A stretch of DNA of 64,000 nucleotides from Xanthobacter aminoxidans (GTDB lineage: Bacteria; Pseudomonadota; Alphaproteobacteria; Rhizobiales; Xanthobacteraceae): positions 1 to 64,000 of the forward strand of contig NZ_JAMJXC010000025.1 of NCBI RefSeq assembly GCF_023571765.1. The letters run 5' to 3'. Shown here one piece after another: positions 1 to 7,836 of this stretch (position 1 is the stretch's first letter; each line of letters starts with the position of its first letter). A program made the translations under genes and the position numbers. Below the pieces are notes generated by a model. The model had not been told where the DNA came from. It saw only the letters and a list, made by a program, of their open reading frames with translations, and searched no databases.

Positions 1-1
1 A

Positions 2-175
2 GCCCAGCGTGTCGAGGTCGCGGACGGCGAGGTTCGGATCATGGGATCGAAGACCCAGCTGCTTCAGGCGCTGGTGTCGGGCGGCGGCGTAAGCGCAGTG
101 CCCACTCAGGGACTGAAGTGGCGGAGACGGAGGGATTCGAACCCTCGAGACCCTTTTGGGGGTCTGCTCATTTAG
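2..175 (+). CDS. Probable site-specific serine recombinase, C-terminal end only
   Basis: An open frame enters from the left edge and stops with TAG at 173-175, so only about 57 C-terminal codons are visible. The stretch RVEVADGEVRIMGSK followed by a leucine-rich LLQAL and a terminal KW resembles, from memory, the end of large serine recombinases common in Bradyrhizobium-type genomes. No catalytic domain lies in the window. The last 18 sense codons lie inside the tRNA-Ser gene, on its opposite strand, as often happens when an integrase gene sits at the attachment site of its own element. Family assignment rests on the C-terminal tail alone and is therefore moderate; a chance open frame is the alternative. 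Confidence 0.5.
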   Translation, partial: AQRVEVADGEVRIMGSKTQLLQALVSGGGVSAVPTQGLKWRRRRDSNPRDPFGGLLI

Positions 176-210
176 CAAACGAGTGCCTTCAGCCTCTCGG
201 CCACGTCTCC
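119..210 (-). tRNA. tRNA-Ser (anticodon GCU), CCA encoded
   Basis: Read on the minus strand, a 7-bp acceptor stem GGAGACG/CGTCTCC closes the molecule and a discriminator G precedes an encoded CCA (TGG at 119-121 on the plus strand). The anticodon loop TTGCTAA gives anticodon GCU, which reads serine codons AGC and AGU. A long variable arm (GACCC/GGGTC type pairing) and the T loop TTCGAATC are typical of class II tRNA-Ser. Its 3' end faces the recombinase remnant, the usual orientation for integration at a tRNA 3' end. Confidence 0.93.
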
Positions 211-355
211 AGCGCTCCCCTCCTATGCCGGACCGCTGCGACCTTTGCAAGGCGTGCCGGCTACCGGCATGTGAGCTTCTCCCCGTCAAACGTGCGGGGC
301 TGCACCGGAACCCTCACGCCTTGGGCGGCCCGAAAGGGTGCAAGGGACGGGGGAT

Positions 356-2335
356 TCACACCATGGCGCGAATCTCGGCCGCCAACGCGTCGAACACGCC
401 TCCCCAATCTCCCGCTTTGGTCTGCCGGAACAGGCGCACGCTGGGAAAGAACACACTGCGTTCGCCGGAATATCCCCAACGCCAGTCGGGCACAGCCCGC
501 AAAGCCGCAAATGCAGGGAAGGCCCGCGCACCGCAGAGATGGATCAGCGCCGTGTCGCTTGAGACGACCAGATCGAGGTGGTGGAGCACGCCGACCGTAT
601 CGAGGAAAATACCGTCCGCGTTGAAGCCGTTGCCGAGCTGGAAGATCGAGTCGGCAAACGGCACCTGCCGAAGCTGCTCGGTGCCCTCTCCATGCTGGAG
701 GCTCACGAGTCGGACGCCCGGCAGTCTGGCCAGCGGCTCGAACTCCGCCAATGGAATGGAGCGGCCCACGTCGACAGCCCGTGACGGGTTGCCCTGCCAG
801 TTGATGCCGATCGTAAACGTCCCCTCCTCCCGCACCCATCTCCACTTCGCGATGCGATCGGCCGGTGCCGTGAGATAAGGCGCCGCCGGCCATTTCGTGG
901 GATCCGGCTGGAGCAGGAGCGGCAGACTGCCGGCTGGAATCCAGCGCACGCCCGGCTGTGTGGTGTCGATCTCCGAGAGGTTGCCCACCACGGTCACACG
1001 CGCGTCGAGGTTCCGCATCAGCGGCACCAGCCCGGGACGCGTCAGCAGCACCGTGCGGATGCCGCCGTCGGCCAGCAACCGCACCAGCCGGCCGAAAAGC
1101 AGCTCATCTCCGATGCCCTGTTCACCGACGACCACCAGCAGTTCCGGCCGCTCCTGCCCATCCCACCGGATGAAATCCAGCGGCCGGTAGGGCGGAGGCA
1201 GAAGGTGCTCGCGCGATTCGTAGGCGGCCCATCCCCGCTCCCAGCGCCCGCGCGCGAGTTCATCGGCCGCGGTCATGAAACGGCCGTTGGGCTCCTGGGG
1301 ATCCAATTCAAGGGCTGCGTCCAGGGCCGGACGGATCTCCTCCGTCCGGCCAAGATCGGCGAACAGCCGGGCGCGCGTCACATGAGCCGGTGCAAGGCCG
1401 GGATCGATGGCGATGGCGCGCTCCACATCGGCCAGCGCACCGGCGAAATCTCCTTCCGCCCGGAGCACCTCGGCCCGGTGCCCACGGAAAAGAGCCGCCT
1501 CGGGCGATTGCGCGAGCGCGAGGTCGCATTGCGCGAGGGCGGCGGGAAACTCCTCCAGATGCCGCAGCACGAAAACGAGCACTTCGCGCGCCTTCATGTC
1601 CTTGGGGTCTCGCTCCAAGGCAGCGAGAAAGCAGTCGCGCGCCTCGCGCAGCTGCCCGCTGGCCATGAGGCTCCGGCCCTTGATGACGTAGCCCTCCCCT
1701 GCCCTTGGGGCGAGCCGGATCGCCTGCGTCGCGGCATTGGCCGCCTCGCTCTGGCGATCGAGTGCAAAGAGCGTCGACGCCTTGTCCGTCCAGAATCGCG
1801 CCTCGCCCGGACGCTGGGAGATGAGGATGTCGAGATCCTTCAGCGCGGCCTCCGCCCGGCCGAGCCGCTGCAAGGCAACCGAGCGGTTGGCCCGTGCCTC
1901 GACCGATTTTGCGTCGATCTCCAGAACCCGGTCATAGCGGGCCACCGCCTCTTCGAGGCGATCGAGCCGCGCCAGTGTGTTGGCCGCGAGATAGTGGGCC
2001 TCCGAGAGGCCCGGATCGAGTTCAGCCGATTTCTCGAACGCGCCGAGGGCGCGGTCCCACTTCTCCTCGGCCTGATAGACCGCGCCCATGATGAGCTGGG
2101 CGTGCGGGTTGGACTTGTGGCCGTCCCGCGCCTTGCGCGCGACCGCGTGGGCCTCCTTGGGCCGGCCGGACTGGAGAAGCGCCAGCGTGAGCAGGCGCGC
2201 GACCTCGAAGGAATTCGGCGCGTCGCGCAGGATCGCACGGTAGATGGGGATCGCCTGATCGAGGCGCCCCTCCCGATGCAACGCCCCAGCGTGCGCGAGG
2301 TCGGCCCGGAAATCCTTCTGCATCGCGCCCCCCAA
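356..2335 (-). CDS. TPR protein with C-terminal glycosyltransferase-like (GT-B, heptosyltransferase-type) domain
   Basis: The 659-residue product begins with about ten tetratricopeptide repeats (roughly residues 8-340) recognisable by recurring A-Y/F-x-A and D-P/R-P spacing, for example EKSAELDPGLSEAHYLAAN. From about residue 395 a Rossmann-like domain starts with VVGEQGIGDELLFG, and near the end VVSSDTALIHLCGA matches the sugar-nucleotide region of GT9/GT41-like enzymes. Such TPR-GT proteins occur in alphaproteobacteria and are often near polysaccharide or flagellar genes, but their targets are mostly unknown. No signal peptide is seen, so it is probably cytoplasmic. The first ATG-frame start is used; a second Met four codons on (2323) is equally possible. 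Confidence 0.75.
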   Translation of the reverse strand: MGGAMQKDFRADLAHAGALHREGRLDQAIPIYRAILRDAPNSFEVARLLTLALLQSGRPKEAHAVARKARDGHKSNPHAQLIMGAVYQAEEKWDRALGAFEKSAELDPGLSEAHYLAANTLARLDRLEEAVARYDRVLEIDAKSVEARANRSVALQRLGRAEAALKDLDILISQRPGEARFWTDKASTLFALDRQSEAANAATQAIRLAPRAGEGYVIKGRSLMASGQLREARDCFLAALERDPKDMKAREVLVFVLRHLEEFPAALAQCDLALAQSPEAALFRGHRAEVLRAEGDFAGALADVERAIAIDPGLAPAHVTRARLFADLGRTEEIRPALDAALELDPQEPNGRFMTAADELARGRWERGWAAYESREHLLPPPYRPLDFIRWDGQERPELLVVVGEQGIGDELLFGRLVRLLADGGIRTVLLTRPGLVPLMRNLDARVTVVGNLSEIDTTQPGVRWIPAGSLPLLLQPDPTKWPAAPYLTAPADRIAKWRWVREEGTFTIGINWQGNPSRAVDVGRSIPLAEFEPLARLPGVRLVSLQHGEGTEQLRQVPFADSIFQLGNGFNADGIFLDTVGVLHHLDLVVSSDTALIHLCGARAFPAFAALRAVPDWRWGYSGERSVFFPSVRLFRQTKAGDWGGVFDALAAEIRAMV

Positions 2336-2380
2336 TGGCGTGTGTGGTACGTCCGCGAGGTCGCGCGATCCGGGCTGCCC

Positions 2381-3094
2381 TCAGGTGCGGGCGCGCTGGC
2401 CGAACAGGATGCTCTGGGCTTCCTTGTCCTTCGAGAGGTCGTGCTTGGCGCGCTCCTCCTGGTTCACCGCAAGGCCCCGCTGCACCGCGGGCCGGGCGAG
2501 CACGCGCTCCAGCCACGCCTTGAGGTGGGGAAATTCCTCGATGTGCTGGCCCTGCCGCTCCCACAGCTTGGCCCATCCGATGCAGGCGATGTCGGCGATG
2601 GAATAGTCGCCGGCGAGATACTCCCGGTCCTTCAGGCGCGTGTTCATGACGCCGTAGAGCCGGTGCACCTCGTTGGTATATCGCTCGACCGCGTAGGGAA
2701 TCTTTTCCGGCGCGTAAATGCGGAAGTGGTGCGCCTGCCCGGCCATGGGGCCGAGGCCGCCCATCTGCCAGAACAGCCACTGCTCCACCTCGACCCGCTT
2801 GCGTTCGTCGGAGGGGTAGAACTGCCCGGTCTTGCGGCCGAGATACTGGAGAATGGCACCCGACTCGAACACCGAGATGGGCGCGCCGCCGGGGCCGTCG
2901 GGATCGACGATGGCGGGCATCTTGTTGTTCGGGGAGATGGCGAGGAAGTCGGGCTGGAACTGGTCGCCCTTGCCGATGTTCACGAGCTTCACCGTATAGG
3001 GAAGCCCGCACTCCTCAAGCATGATGCTGATTTTGTAGCCGTTAGGCGTCGGCCAGTAATAAAGCTCGATCGGCGAAGACTCGACTGCGGCCAT
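2381..3094 (-). CDS. Glutathione S-transferase family protein (YfcG/GstB-like disulfide reductase)
   Basis: The product has an N-terminal thioredoxin-fold GST domain (IELYYWPTPNGYKISIMLEE, then the cis-proline KMPAIVDPD and the ESGAILQYL glutathione-gamma-glutamyl site) and an all-helical C-terminal domain with DYSIADIACIGW, the N-capping box. The YWPTPNGYK start with Thr and Asn is typical of the YfcG/YghU class, which reduce disulfides with glutathione rather than conjugate. Two consecutive ATGs occur at 3097 and 3094; GGAGGG is well spaced only from the second, so 3094 is preferred. The longer open frame upstream is not needed. About 237 residues, normal for the family. Confidence 0.88.
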   Translation of the reverse strand: MAAVESSPIELYYWPTPNGYKISIMLEECGLPYTVKLVNIGKGDQFQPDFLAISPNNKMPAIVDPDGPGGAPISVFESGAILQYLGRKTGQFYPSDERKRVEVEQWLFWQMGGLGPMAGQAHHFRIYAPEKIPYAVERYTNEVHRLYGVMNTRLKDREYLAGDYSIADIACIGWAKLWERQGQHIEEFPHLKAWLERVLARPAVQRGLAVNQEERAKHDLSKDKEAQSILFGQRART

Positions 3095-3187
3095 CATGCC
3101 CTCCCTGCGGCCTGTGCCGCCGCTTCGGTAAGACGTAGACACCCCCCGGTGTCGGGGCAAGGGGGGACCACCGAAGGCGCCCGCCTC

Positions 3188-3661
3188 CTAGGCCAGAACG
3201 ATCTTGAAGCCCTCGTGGGAGTTCGAAAAGCCGAGCCGGCGGTAGAATCGGTGCGCGTCGGTGCGCAGCTTGCTGGAGGTGAGCGCGAGCGTCGCCGCGC
3301 CTTCCGCAGCGGCCTTGTCGATGGCGAAGCGCACCATGGCCTCGCCGATGCGCCGGCCGCGCAGGCTTTCGTCCACCTGCACCGCCTCGATAAGCGCCCG
3401 CTTTGCTCCACGCCCCGGCAGGCTGGTCACGAACATCAGCTGGAACGTGCCCACGACACGCCCGTCCAGTTCTGCCGCGTAAAGGCGCGCCCGCGGATCG
3501 TCCGCGATGGCGGCAAAGGCGGCGCGATAGTGATCCAGCGCCTCCGGGGCGGTTGTGTCGCCGTGGCCGCCCAGCGTGTCGGAGGCGAATAGCGCCACCA
3601 GCGCGGGAAGGTCCTCGGTGCGGGCCTCGCGGATCTGGAGGCCGCCGGGCTCGGGCGTCAC
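3188..3661 (-). CDS. GNAT family N-acetyltransferase
   Basis: A 157-residue acetyltransferase of the GNAT fold. Visible features are the beta4 strand with AVQVDESLRGRRIGEAMVRFAI, which carries the R/Q-x-x-G-x-G/A acetyl-CoA loop, and HRFYRRLGFSNSHEGF near the C terminus, typical of small-molecule acetyltransferases. The start is a GTG whose bases overlap the TGA stop of the upstream glycosyltransferase (GTGA at 3658-3661), so translation is very probably coupled. The substrate is unknown; coupling to a membrane glycosyltransferase leaves open a role in modifying a sugar or lipid-linked precursor, but this is inference. Confidence 0.82.
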   Translation of the reverse strand: MTPEPGGLQIREARTEDLPALVALFASDTLGGHGDTTAPEALDHYRAAFAAIADDPRARLYAAELDGRVVGTFQLMFVTSLPGRGAKRALIEAVQVDESLRGRRIGEAMVRFAIDKAAAEGAATLALTSSKLRTDAHRFYRRLGFSNSHEGFKIVLA

Positions 3662-5190
3662 CGGCACAGCGGATCGTCCGGCGGGAGAATGGTCATCTGC
3701 CAGTCGCTCCAGCGGTGGGGATTCATCCACGGGGACCACCATTTCACCGACACTTCGATGGTATTTTGATCCGCCGGCGGCAGGAGCAGCTTGGGCAGGC
3801 CGTTGAAGATACCGGTGACGCGGGCGCAGCCGGTGGTGGGGCGGGACGGCGGCCGGTACTGGTTCTCGCGCACGATGACGACCCGCGCGCCGGGAATGGC
3901 CGCCCTGAGCCGGCCGGCGGACGTGCGGTCGTCGGCCACGAGGGTCGGCGCGTCGCCGAGCTTGTTCGCCACCGCCACCTGGAGCTTGTAGAGCGGCTCG
4001 GCCGCGATGCAGCGCCCGCACAGCCGCGGATCGGGCCACAGGGGCACCACCATCCGCGAGATCATGATGCCGCCGCTGACCACCGCCAGCAGGGTGAGAT
4101 AGATCCACATCCGCGGACGCCAGCCGCCGAGCCGTTCCAGCTCGGCGAACAGATAGACCGGCAGCAGCAGCAGGAAGACGTGGAAATAGCGGTCGCGCAG
4201 GCTCGCGGTGCCCATGGCCAGCGTCGAGGCGAAAGTGACGACGATGCCAATGACGATGATGGACCGCAGCACGCGCCGTGCCGCGCCCCGCTCGGGGGCG
4301 TCGGGCGTGGCCCCATCGCCGCGATTGTAGGGAAGGAACACCAGCGCGACGACCAGCACCAAAGGCAGCACATAGCCGAACAGGGCACCGACCATGGTGG
4401 AGACCACCGCGTCCCATCCCGCGCCGGTGATGCCGATGGTCTGGGCCGTGGCCTCGGCCACGTTCTGGCCGTAGTGCCAGAGGGCAAAGCCGTAGATGCC
4501 GAGGGGCACCGCCGCCACCACGAACGTGACGAGAAGGCGGGGGTCGAGAATCACCTTCCGGTACGTCGGCTCCAGCAGGCAGGCCACCAGCAGCACGCCG
4601 ATGAAGGCCACGAAGCCGAACTTGCCGAGCGTGCCGGCGGCAATCCACAGGCCGAGCCCGGCATAAAGGCCAAGGCTGCGATGGCGGCTCAAAGCCATCA
4701 CCGTGAGGAAGGCGCCGGCGATGGCGACGATCATCACGTTGGAATGGGTCAGGATGCGATGGCTGTGATAGCCGAGCACCCAGATGAACGAGAGCGAGAA
4801 GGTGGCGAGCGCTTGCAGACGCGGATCGGCGATCATCCGCCGCGCCACCCGGTAGACCAGCATGGCGCAGGCGAACAGCAGCGTGTAGCGCAGCACCGCG
4901 AAGGACAGGGTGCCGACGCCGAGCACCCGCTGCAGGGCCCACAGGAGCCAGTCGAACAGCGGCGGGTTGCGCGGGACGTACGACAGCTGCAGCGACTGCA
5001 CCATGTAGCTCTCGATGGCGTCGTCCGCGTTCACCGCGATCTCGAACACCACCGCGATGACCGCATGCAGCACCATCCAGAGGCCGACGATGAAGGCGAC
5101 GCCTTCGGGCCGGGCCCAGAAGGGAACGGCCCCCTGCGCGCCAGCCGCTGCGGGCGCGGACGCATCCCTGTCGAGATAAGTGTCGGTCAC
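3658..5190 (-). CDS. Membrane glycosyltransferase, GT39/ArnT-like
   Basis: About 510 residues with roughly ten hydrophobic segments between residues 25 and 360 and a C-terminal soluble part. The first loop holds a DD pair followed by E (NADDAIESY) and then RNPPLFDWL, the acidic motif and substrate loop of the GT-C, PMT/ArnT superfamily that uses polyprenyl-phosphate sugars at the periplasmic face. A GTG at 5190 preceded by GAGGAG with five-base spacing is chosen over the longer frame to 5241. The downstream acetyltransferase overlaps by four bases. The acceptor (lipid A, protein or glycan) cannot be told from sequence. Confidence 0.83.
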   Translation of the reverse strand: MTDTYLDRDASAPAAAGAQGAVPFWARPEGVAFIVGLWMVLHAVIAVVFEIAVNADDAIESYMVQSLQLSYVPRNPPLFDWLLWALQRVLGVGTLSFAVLRYTLLFACAMLVYRVARRMIADPRLQALATFSLSFIWVLGYHSHRILTHSNVMIVAIAGAFLTVMALSRHRSLGLYAGLGLWIAAGTLGKFGFVAFIGVLLVACLLEPTYRKVILDPRLLVTFVVAAVPLGIYGFALWHYGQNVAEATAQTIGITGAGWDAVVSTMVGALFGYVLPLVLVVALVFLPYNRGDGATPDAPERGAARRVLRSIIVIGIVVTFASTLAMGTASLRDRYFHVFLLLLPVYLFAELERLGGWRPRMWIYLTLLAVVSGGIMISRMVVPLWPDPRLCGRCIAAEPLYKLQVAVANKLGDAPTLVADDRTSAGRLRAAIPGARVVIVRENQYRPPSRPTTGCARVTGIFNGLPKLLLPPADQNTIEVSVKWWSPWMNPHRWSDWQMTILPPDDPLCR

Positions 5191-5294
5191 GGGGCACTCC
5201 TCATCAGCGCCTCTATACCGGCGTGCCGCCTGCTGCGCCACCGCGTGGGGCGCGGGGCTGCGGCGGCCAGCGATGCCGGAACGGCCGGGGAAAA

Positions 5295-5585
5295 CTAGAG
5301 GGTTTCGAGCACGATGAAGCGCTCGCGCCCGCCGGCGGCCAGCGCCGCCTCGGAGACCTCATGCACCAGCATTTCATCGACGCGGGCACCGGCCGGGCCG
5401 GCGCGACACGCCGCGAGCATGGCCTCGACCACGTCCGGCGGACCTGCGAAAACCGCCTCCACGGCACCGGAACGGCGGTTGCGCGCGAAGCCGAGGAGAC
5501 CGCGCCCCTCCGCCTCCCGCGCGCACCAGGCGCGATAGCCGACCCCCTGCACCCGCCCGCGCAGCATCACATGGACATAGCGCAT
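5295..5585 (-). CDS. acyP: Acylphosphatase
   Basis: The 96-residue protein carries the family signature GRVQGVGYRAWC near residue 10, with the phosphate-binding loop and catalytic arginine, followed by LLGFARNRRSGAVEAVFAG containing the catalytic asparagine. It hydrolyses the carboxyl-phosphate bond of acylphosphates in the cytoplasm. It ends six bases before... the start side lies next to eipB: its ATG (5585) is just downstream of the eipB stop at 5592, so the two genes probably share a transcript. Size and motif order are normal. Confidence 0.92.
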   Translation of the reverse strand: MRYVHVMLRGRVQGVGYRAWCAREAEGRGLLGFARNRRSGAVEAVFAGPPDVVEAMLAACRAGPAGARVDEMLVHEVSEAALAAGGRERFIVLETL

Positions 5586-5591
5586 GGGCGC

Positions 5592-6413
5592 CTATTCCGT
5601 GCAGGCGCCGGGCGGGTTCAGCGCCTCGAACGAGGCCATGGCGCCGACCAGGGCGAAGCGGCCATAGTCGATCTTGAGGCTGCCGACGACGCCATTGTCA
5701 TAGAGCGAGAAGCTCATGACATAAGCGGGCGTGCGATCCACGCCGCCCTCGTCGAAATAGCTGATGGTGACGGGATAGAAAGTGCGCCCGGCGAGCGTCG
5801 CCTTGGCGGGCGCCGCGAGGCGGGTCTCGTCGGTGCTGGGACGGCCGATGACGGCCAGCGTGTCGAACACCTTCTGCGGGTCGGTCGCGCCGTCATAGAC
5901 CTTGGCCTGATAGACGCTTTCCCCGGCCGCGGCCGCGGCCAGCACCTTCTTCACGTGCTCGGTGGGCATCAGGATGTCGCCCTTGAGGGTGAAGGTGGCC
6001 GACTCGGGCTTGGTGACGACGACCCGCAGGGCCGGCGGCTCCTGCCGCTCGACATTGGCCTCAAGCTCCAGCCCGTCGTCGTCGCCGCCCTGGGTGGTCG
6101 CCAGGAAACGATAGGTCTTGCCGGTGCCGTCCTCCCAGGCCTTGGAGGTGACGGTCTGCCGCAGCGGTTCGCCACCGGTGGAGGCGGCGCTCTGCTGGCT
6201 GGTGACGGTGGTGTAGCCGGCGCAGGCGTCGCCGGTGATCTCGTAGCGAATCTCGCCGTTCATCTCCTCGAGCTGGCCCGAGGGCTTGGAGCCGTCGAGG
6301 GAGAGGCGGTAGGTCGCCTTGTGCGGCAGCAGGTTCACCGCGCCGGCGGGCAGCGCGGAGAAGCACCACAGGCCGGCCATCGTCGCCGCGGCGAGGCGCA
6401 AATGCTTGGTCAT
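5592..6413 (-). CDS. eipB: EipB-like periplasmic envelope integrity protein (DUF1849)
   Basis: A 273-residue protein with a Sec signal peptide (MTKHLRLAAATMAGLWCF... cleavage near PAGA-VN). The mature start NLLPHKATYRLSL and the paired cysteines, one in GDACAGY and one five residues before the end in PGACTE, match EipB of Brucella, a beta-spiral periplasmic protein whose two cysteines form a disulfide and which protects the cell envelope. The family is restricted mainly to Rhizobiales-type alphaproteobacteria, which helps place the organism. It is followed by acyP on the same strand; the RidA gene on the other strand diverges from it. Confidence 0.85.
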   Translation of the reverse strand: MTKHLRLAAATMAGLWCFSALPAGAVNLLPHKATYRLSLDGSKPSGQLEEMNGEIRYEITGDACAGYTTVTSQQSAASTGGEPLRQTVTSKAWEDGTGKTYRFLATTQGGDDDGLELEANVERQEPPALRVVVTKPESATFTLKGDILMPTEHVKKVLAAAAAGESVYQAKVYDGATDPQKVFDTLAVIGRPSTDETRLAAPAKATLAGRTFYPVTISYFDEGGVDRTPAYVMSFSLYDNGVVGSLKIDYGRFALVGAMASFEALNPPGACTE

Positions 6414-6545
6414 GTCTCAACTCCTTCCGGGCGTCCGGCGCGGACAACGCATGCGTGCCGCCCGCTTATCGCGTTGCTTGCGCCGGCGCGGCTCTTCGGC
6501 GAAGAGGATGGCTTAATTGCGCGCTGCATATGGCAGGAGGCCATC

Positions 6546-7010
6546 ATGACTTCATCCGTCGAAAAGAAGCTCGCCGAACTCGGAATCACTTTGCCGAGCC
6601 CCAAGCCGCCCATCGCCAATTATGTGCCGGCGGTGCGCACCGGCAACCTGCTGTTCATTTCCGGGCAGGTTTCCATCGACGGTGAAGGCAAGATCGCCAC
6701 CGGCAAGCTCGGCGCCGGCGTCAGCATCGAAGCCGGACAGGCTGCCGCGAAGCTCTGCGCCATCAACATCCTCGCCCAGGTGAAGGCCGCCATCGGCGAC
6801 CTCGACAAGGTGGTGCGGATCGTGAAGCTCGTCGGCTTCGTCAATGCCACGGGCGACTTCACCGACCATCCCAAGGTCGTCAACGGCTGCTCGGACTTCT
6901 TCGTCGAGGCGCTGGGCGACAAGGGCCGACATGCGCGCTCGGCCGTGGGCGTCTCGGGCCTCCCCTTCGATGCCTCGGTGGAAGTCGAAGCCATCGTCGA
7001 GATCGCCTGA
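6546..7010 (+). CDS. RidA/YjgF family protein
   Basis: A 154-residue member of the YjgF/YER057c/UK114 family. It has the LLFISGQVSIDGEG strand, the NILAQVKAAIGDLDKVVRIVKL helix-strand and the conserved arginine in HARSAVGV that binds the carboxylate of imine or enamine intermediates. Family members deaminate reactive 2-aminoacrylate-type compounds. The ATG at 6546 follows AGGAGG directly, so the much longer upstream frame is rejected. This longer-than-RidA subgroup often accompanies other genes; here ugpQ follows after 12 bases and the two are likely co-transcribed. Confidence 0.9.
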   Translation: MTSSVEKKLAELGITLPSPKPPIANYVPAVRTGNLLFISGQVSIDGEGKIATGKLGAGVSIEAGQAAAKLCAINILAQVKAAIGDLDKVVRIVKLVGFVNATGDFTDHPKVVNGCSDFFVEALGDKGRHARSAVGVSGLPFDASVEVEAIVEIA

Positions 7011-7022
7011 GCGGAGAGACCC

Positions 7023-7772
7023 ATGGGAGACCTGAGCTGGATCACCGCCCGCCCGGTCGCCCATCGCGGCCTGCACGACAAGGCGCGCGGCATCATCGAG
7101 AACGCCCTGTCGGCCGCCGAGGCGGCGGCCGACGCGGGCTATCCCATTGAGCTGGATATCCAGATCAGCGCCGATGGCGAGGCCGTGGTGTTCCACGACT
7201 TCACCCTTGATCGCCTCACGGCGGCCAAGGGCGCGGTCTCGGCGCTCAGCGCTGCGGAACTGGGGCGCACGGCGCTGGCGGGCACGCCGGACACGATTCC
7301 CACGCTCGCCGACTTCCTCGCCCGCGTCGGCGGGCGGGTGCCACTCTTCATCGAGATCAAGAGCGCATTTTCCGGCGACACGCGGCTGGTGGCGCGGGCG
7401 GTGGAGGTGCTCAAGGGCTATGGCGGCAAGGTCGCGCTGATCTCCTTCGACCCGCAGATGCTGGCCGAGGCGAAGGCCCGGGCGCCGCACATTCCGCGCG
7501 GCATCATCGCCCAGGCCCGCTATGACGGCGCCCACTGGCCGGGCATGACGCCCGAGCGCGCGCGGATGCTGGCGGACATGGATCACCATGCCTCCAGCGG
7601 CTACGATTTCATCACCTATCACTTCACCGATCTGGAGCATCCGGCGCTGATCGCGGCCCGCGCGCGCGGCGTGCCCGTGACCGCCTGGACGGTTCGCAGC
7701 CCGAATGAGGCCGCCCGCGCGCTGGCAGGGGCCGACCAGATCGTCTTCGAGGGCTTCACGCCGCAGGGATAG
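7023..7772 (+). CDS. ugpQ: Glycerophosphodiester phosphodiesterase
   Basis: The 249-residue cytoplasmic enzyme shows the GDPD signature: VAHRGLHDKARGIIENA with the HRG and E/N metal- and substrate-binding residues, then ELDIQISADGEAVVFHDFTLDRLT with the E-x-D and H-D pair. IEIKS supplies the next metal ligand. It releases glycerol 3-phosphate from deacylated phospholipids. No signal peptide is present, as for UgpQ rather than GlpQ. It follows the RidA gene closely and precedes the FemAB-like gene by 64 bases. Confidence 0.9.
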   Translation: MGDLSWITARPVAHRGLHDKARGIIENALSAAEAAADAGYPIELDIQISADGEAVVFHDFTLDRLTAAKGAVSALSAAELGRTALAGTPDTIPTLADFLARVGGRVPLFIEIKSAFSGDTRLVARAVEVLKGYGGKVALISFDPQMLAEAKARAPHIPRGIIAQARYDGAHWPGMTPERARMLADMDHHASSGYDFITYHFTDLEHPALIAARARGVPVTAWTVRSPNEAARALAGADQIVFEGFTPQG

Positions 7773-7836
7773 GGGCGTAAATCTGCGGCGTCCTGTCGCG
7801 GTGGTCAGGCTCTGCCGCAATGCACACTTAAGCTCG

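Noticed and set aside
1205-3592. Long open frame on the plus strand, antisense to the TPR and GST genes
   Set aside because: It lies wholly opposite well-supported genes and has the Arg/Gly/His-rich look of a GC-rich antisense frame with no family motif.
3403-5298. Long plus-strand open frame opposite the GT39-type gene
   Set aside because: It has many His/Gln/Asp residues from reverse-complemented hydrophobic codons and no recognisable domain.
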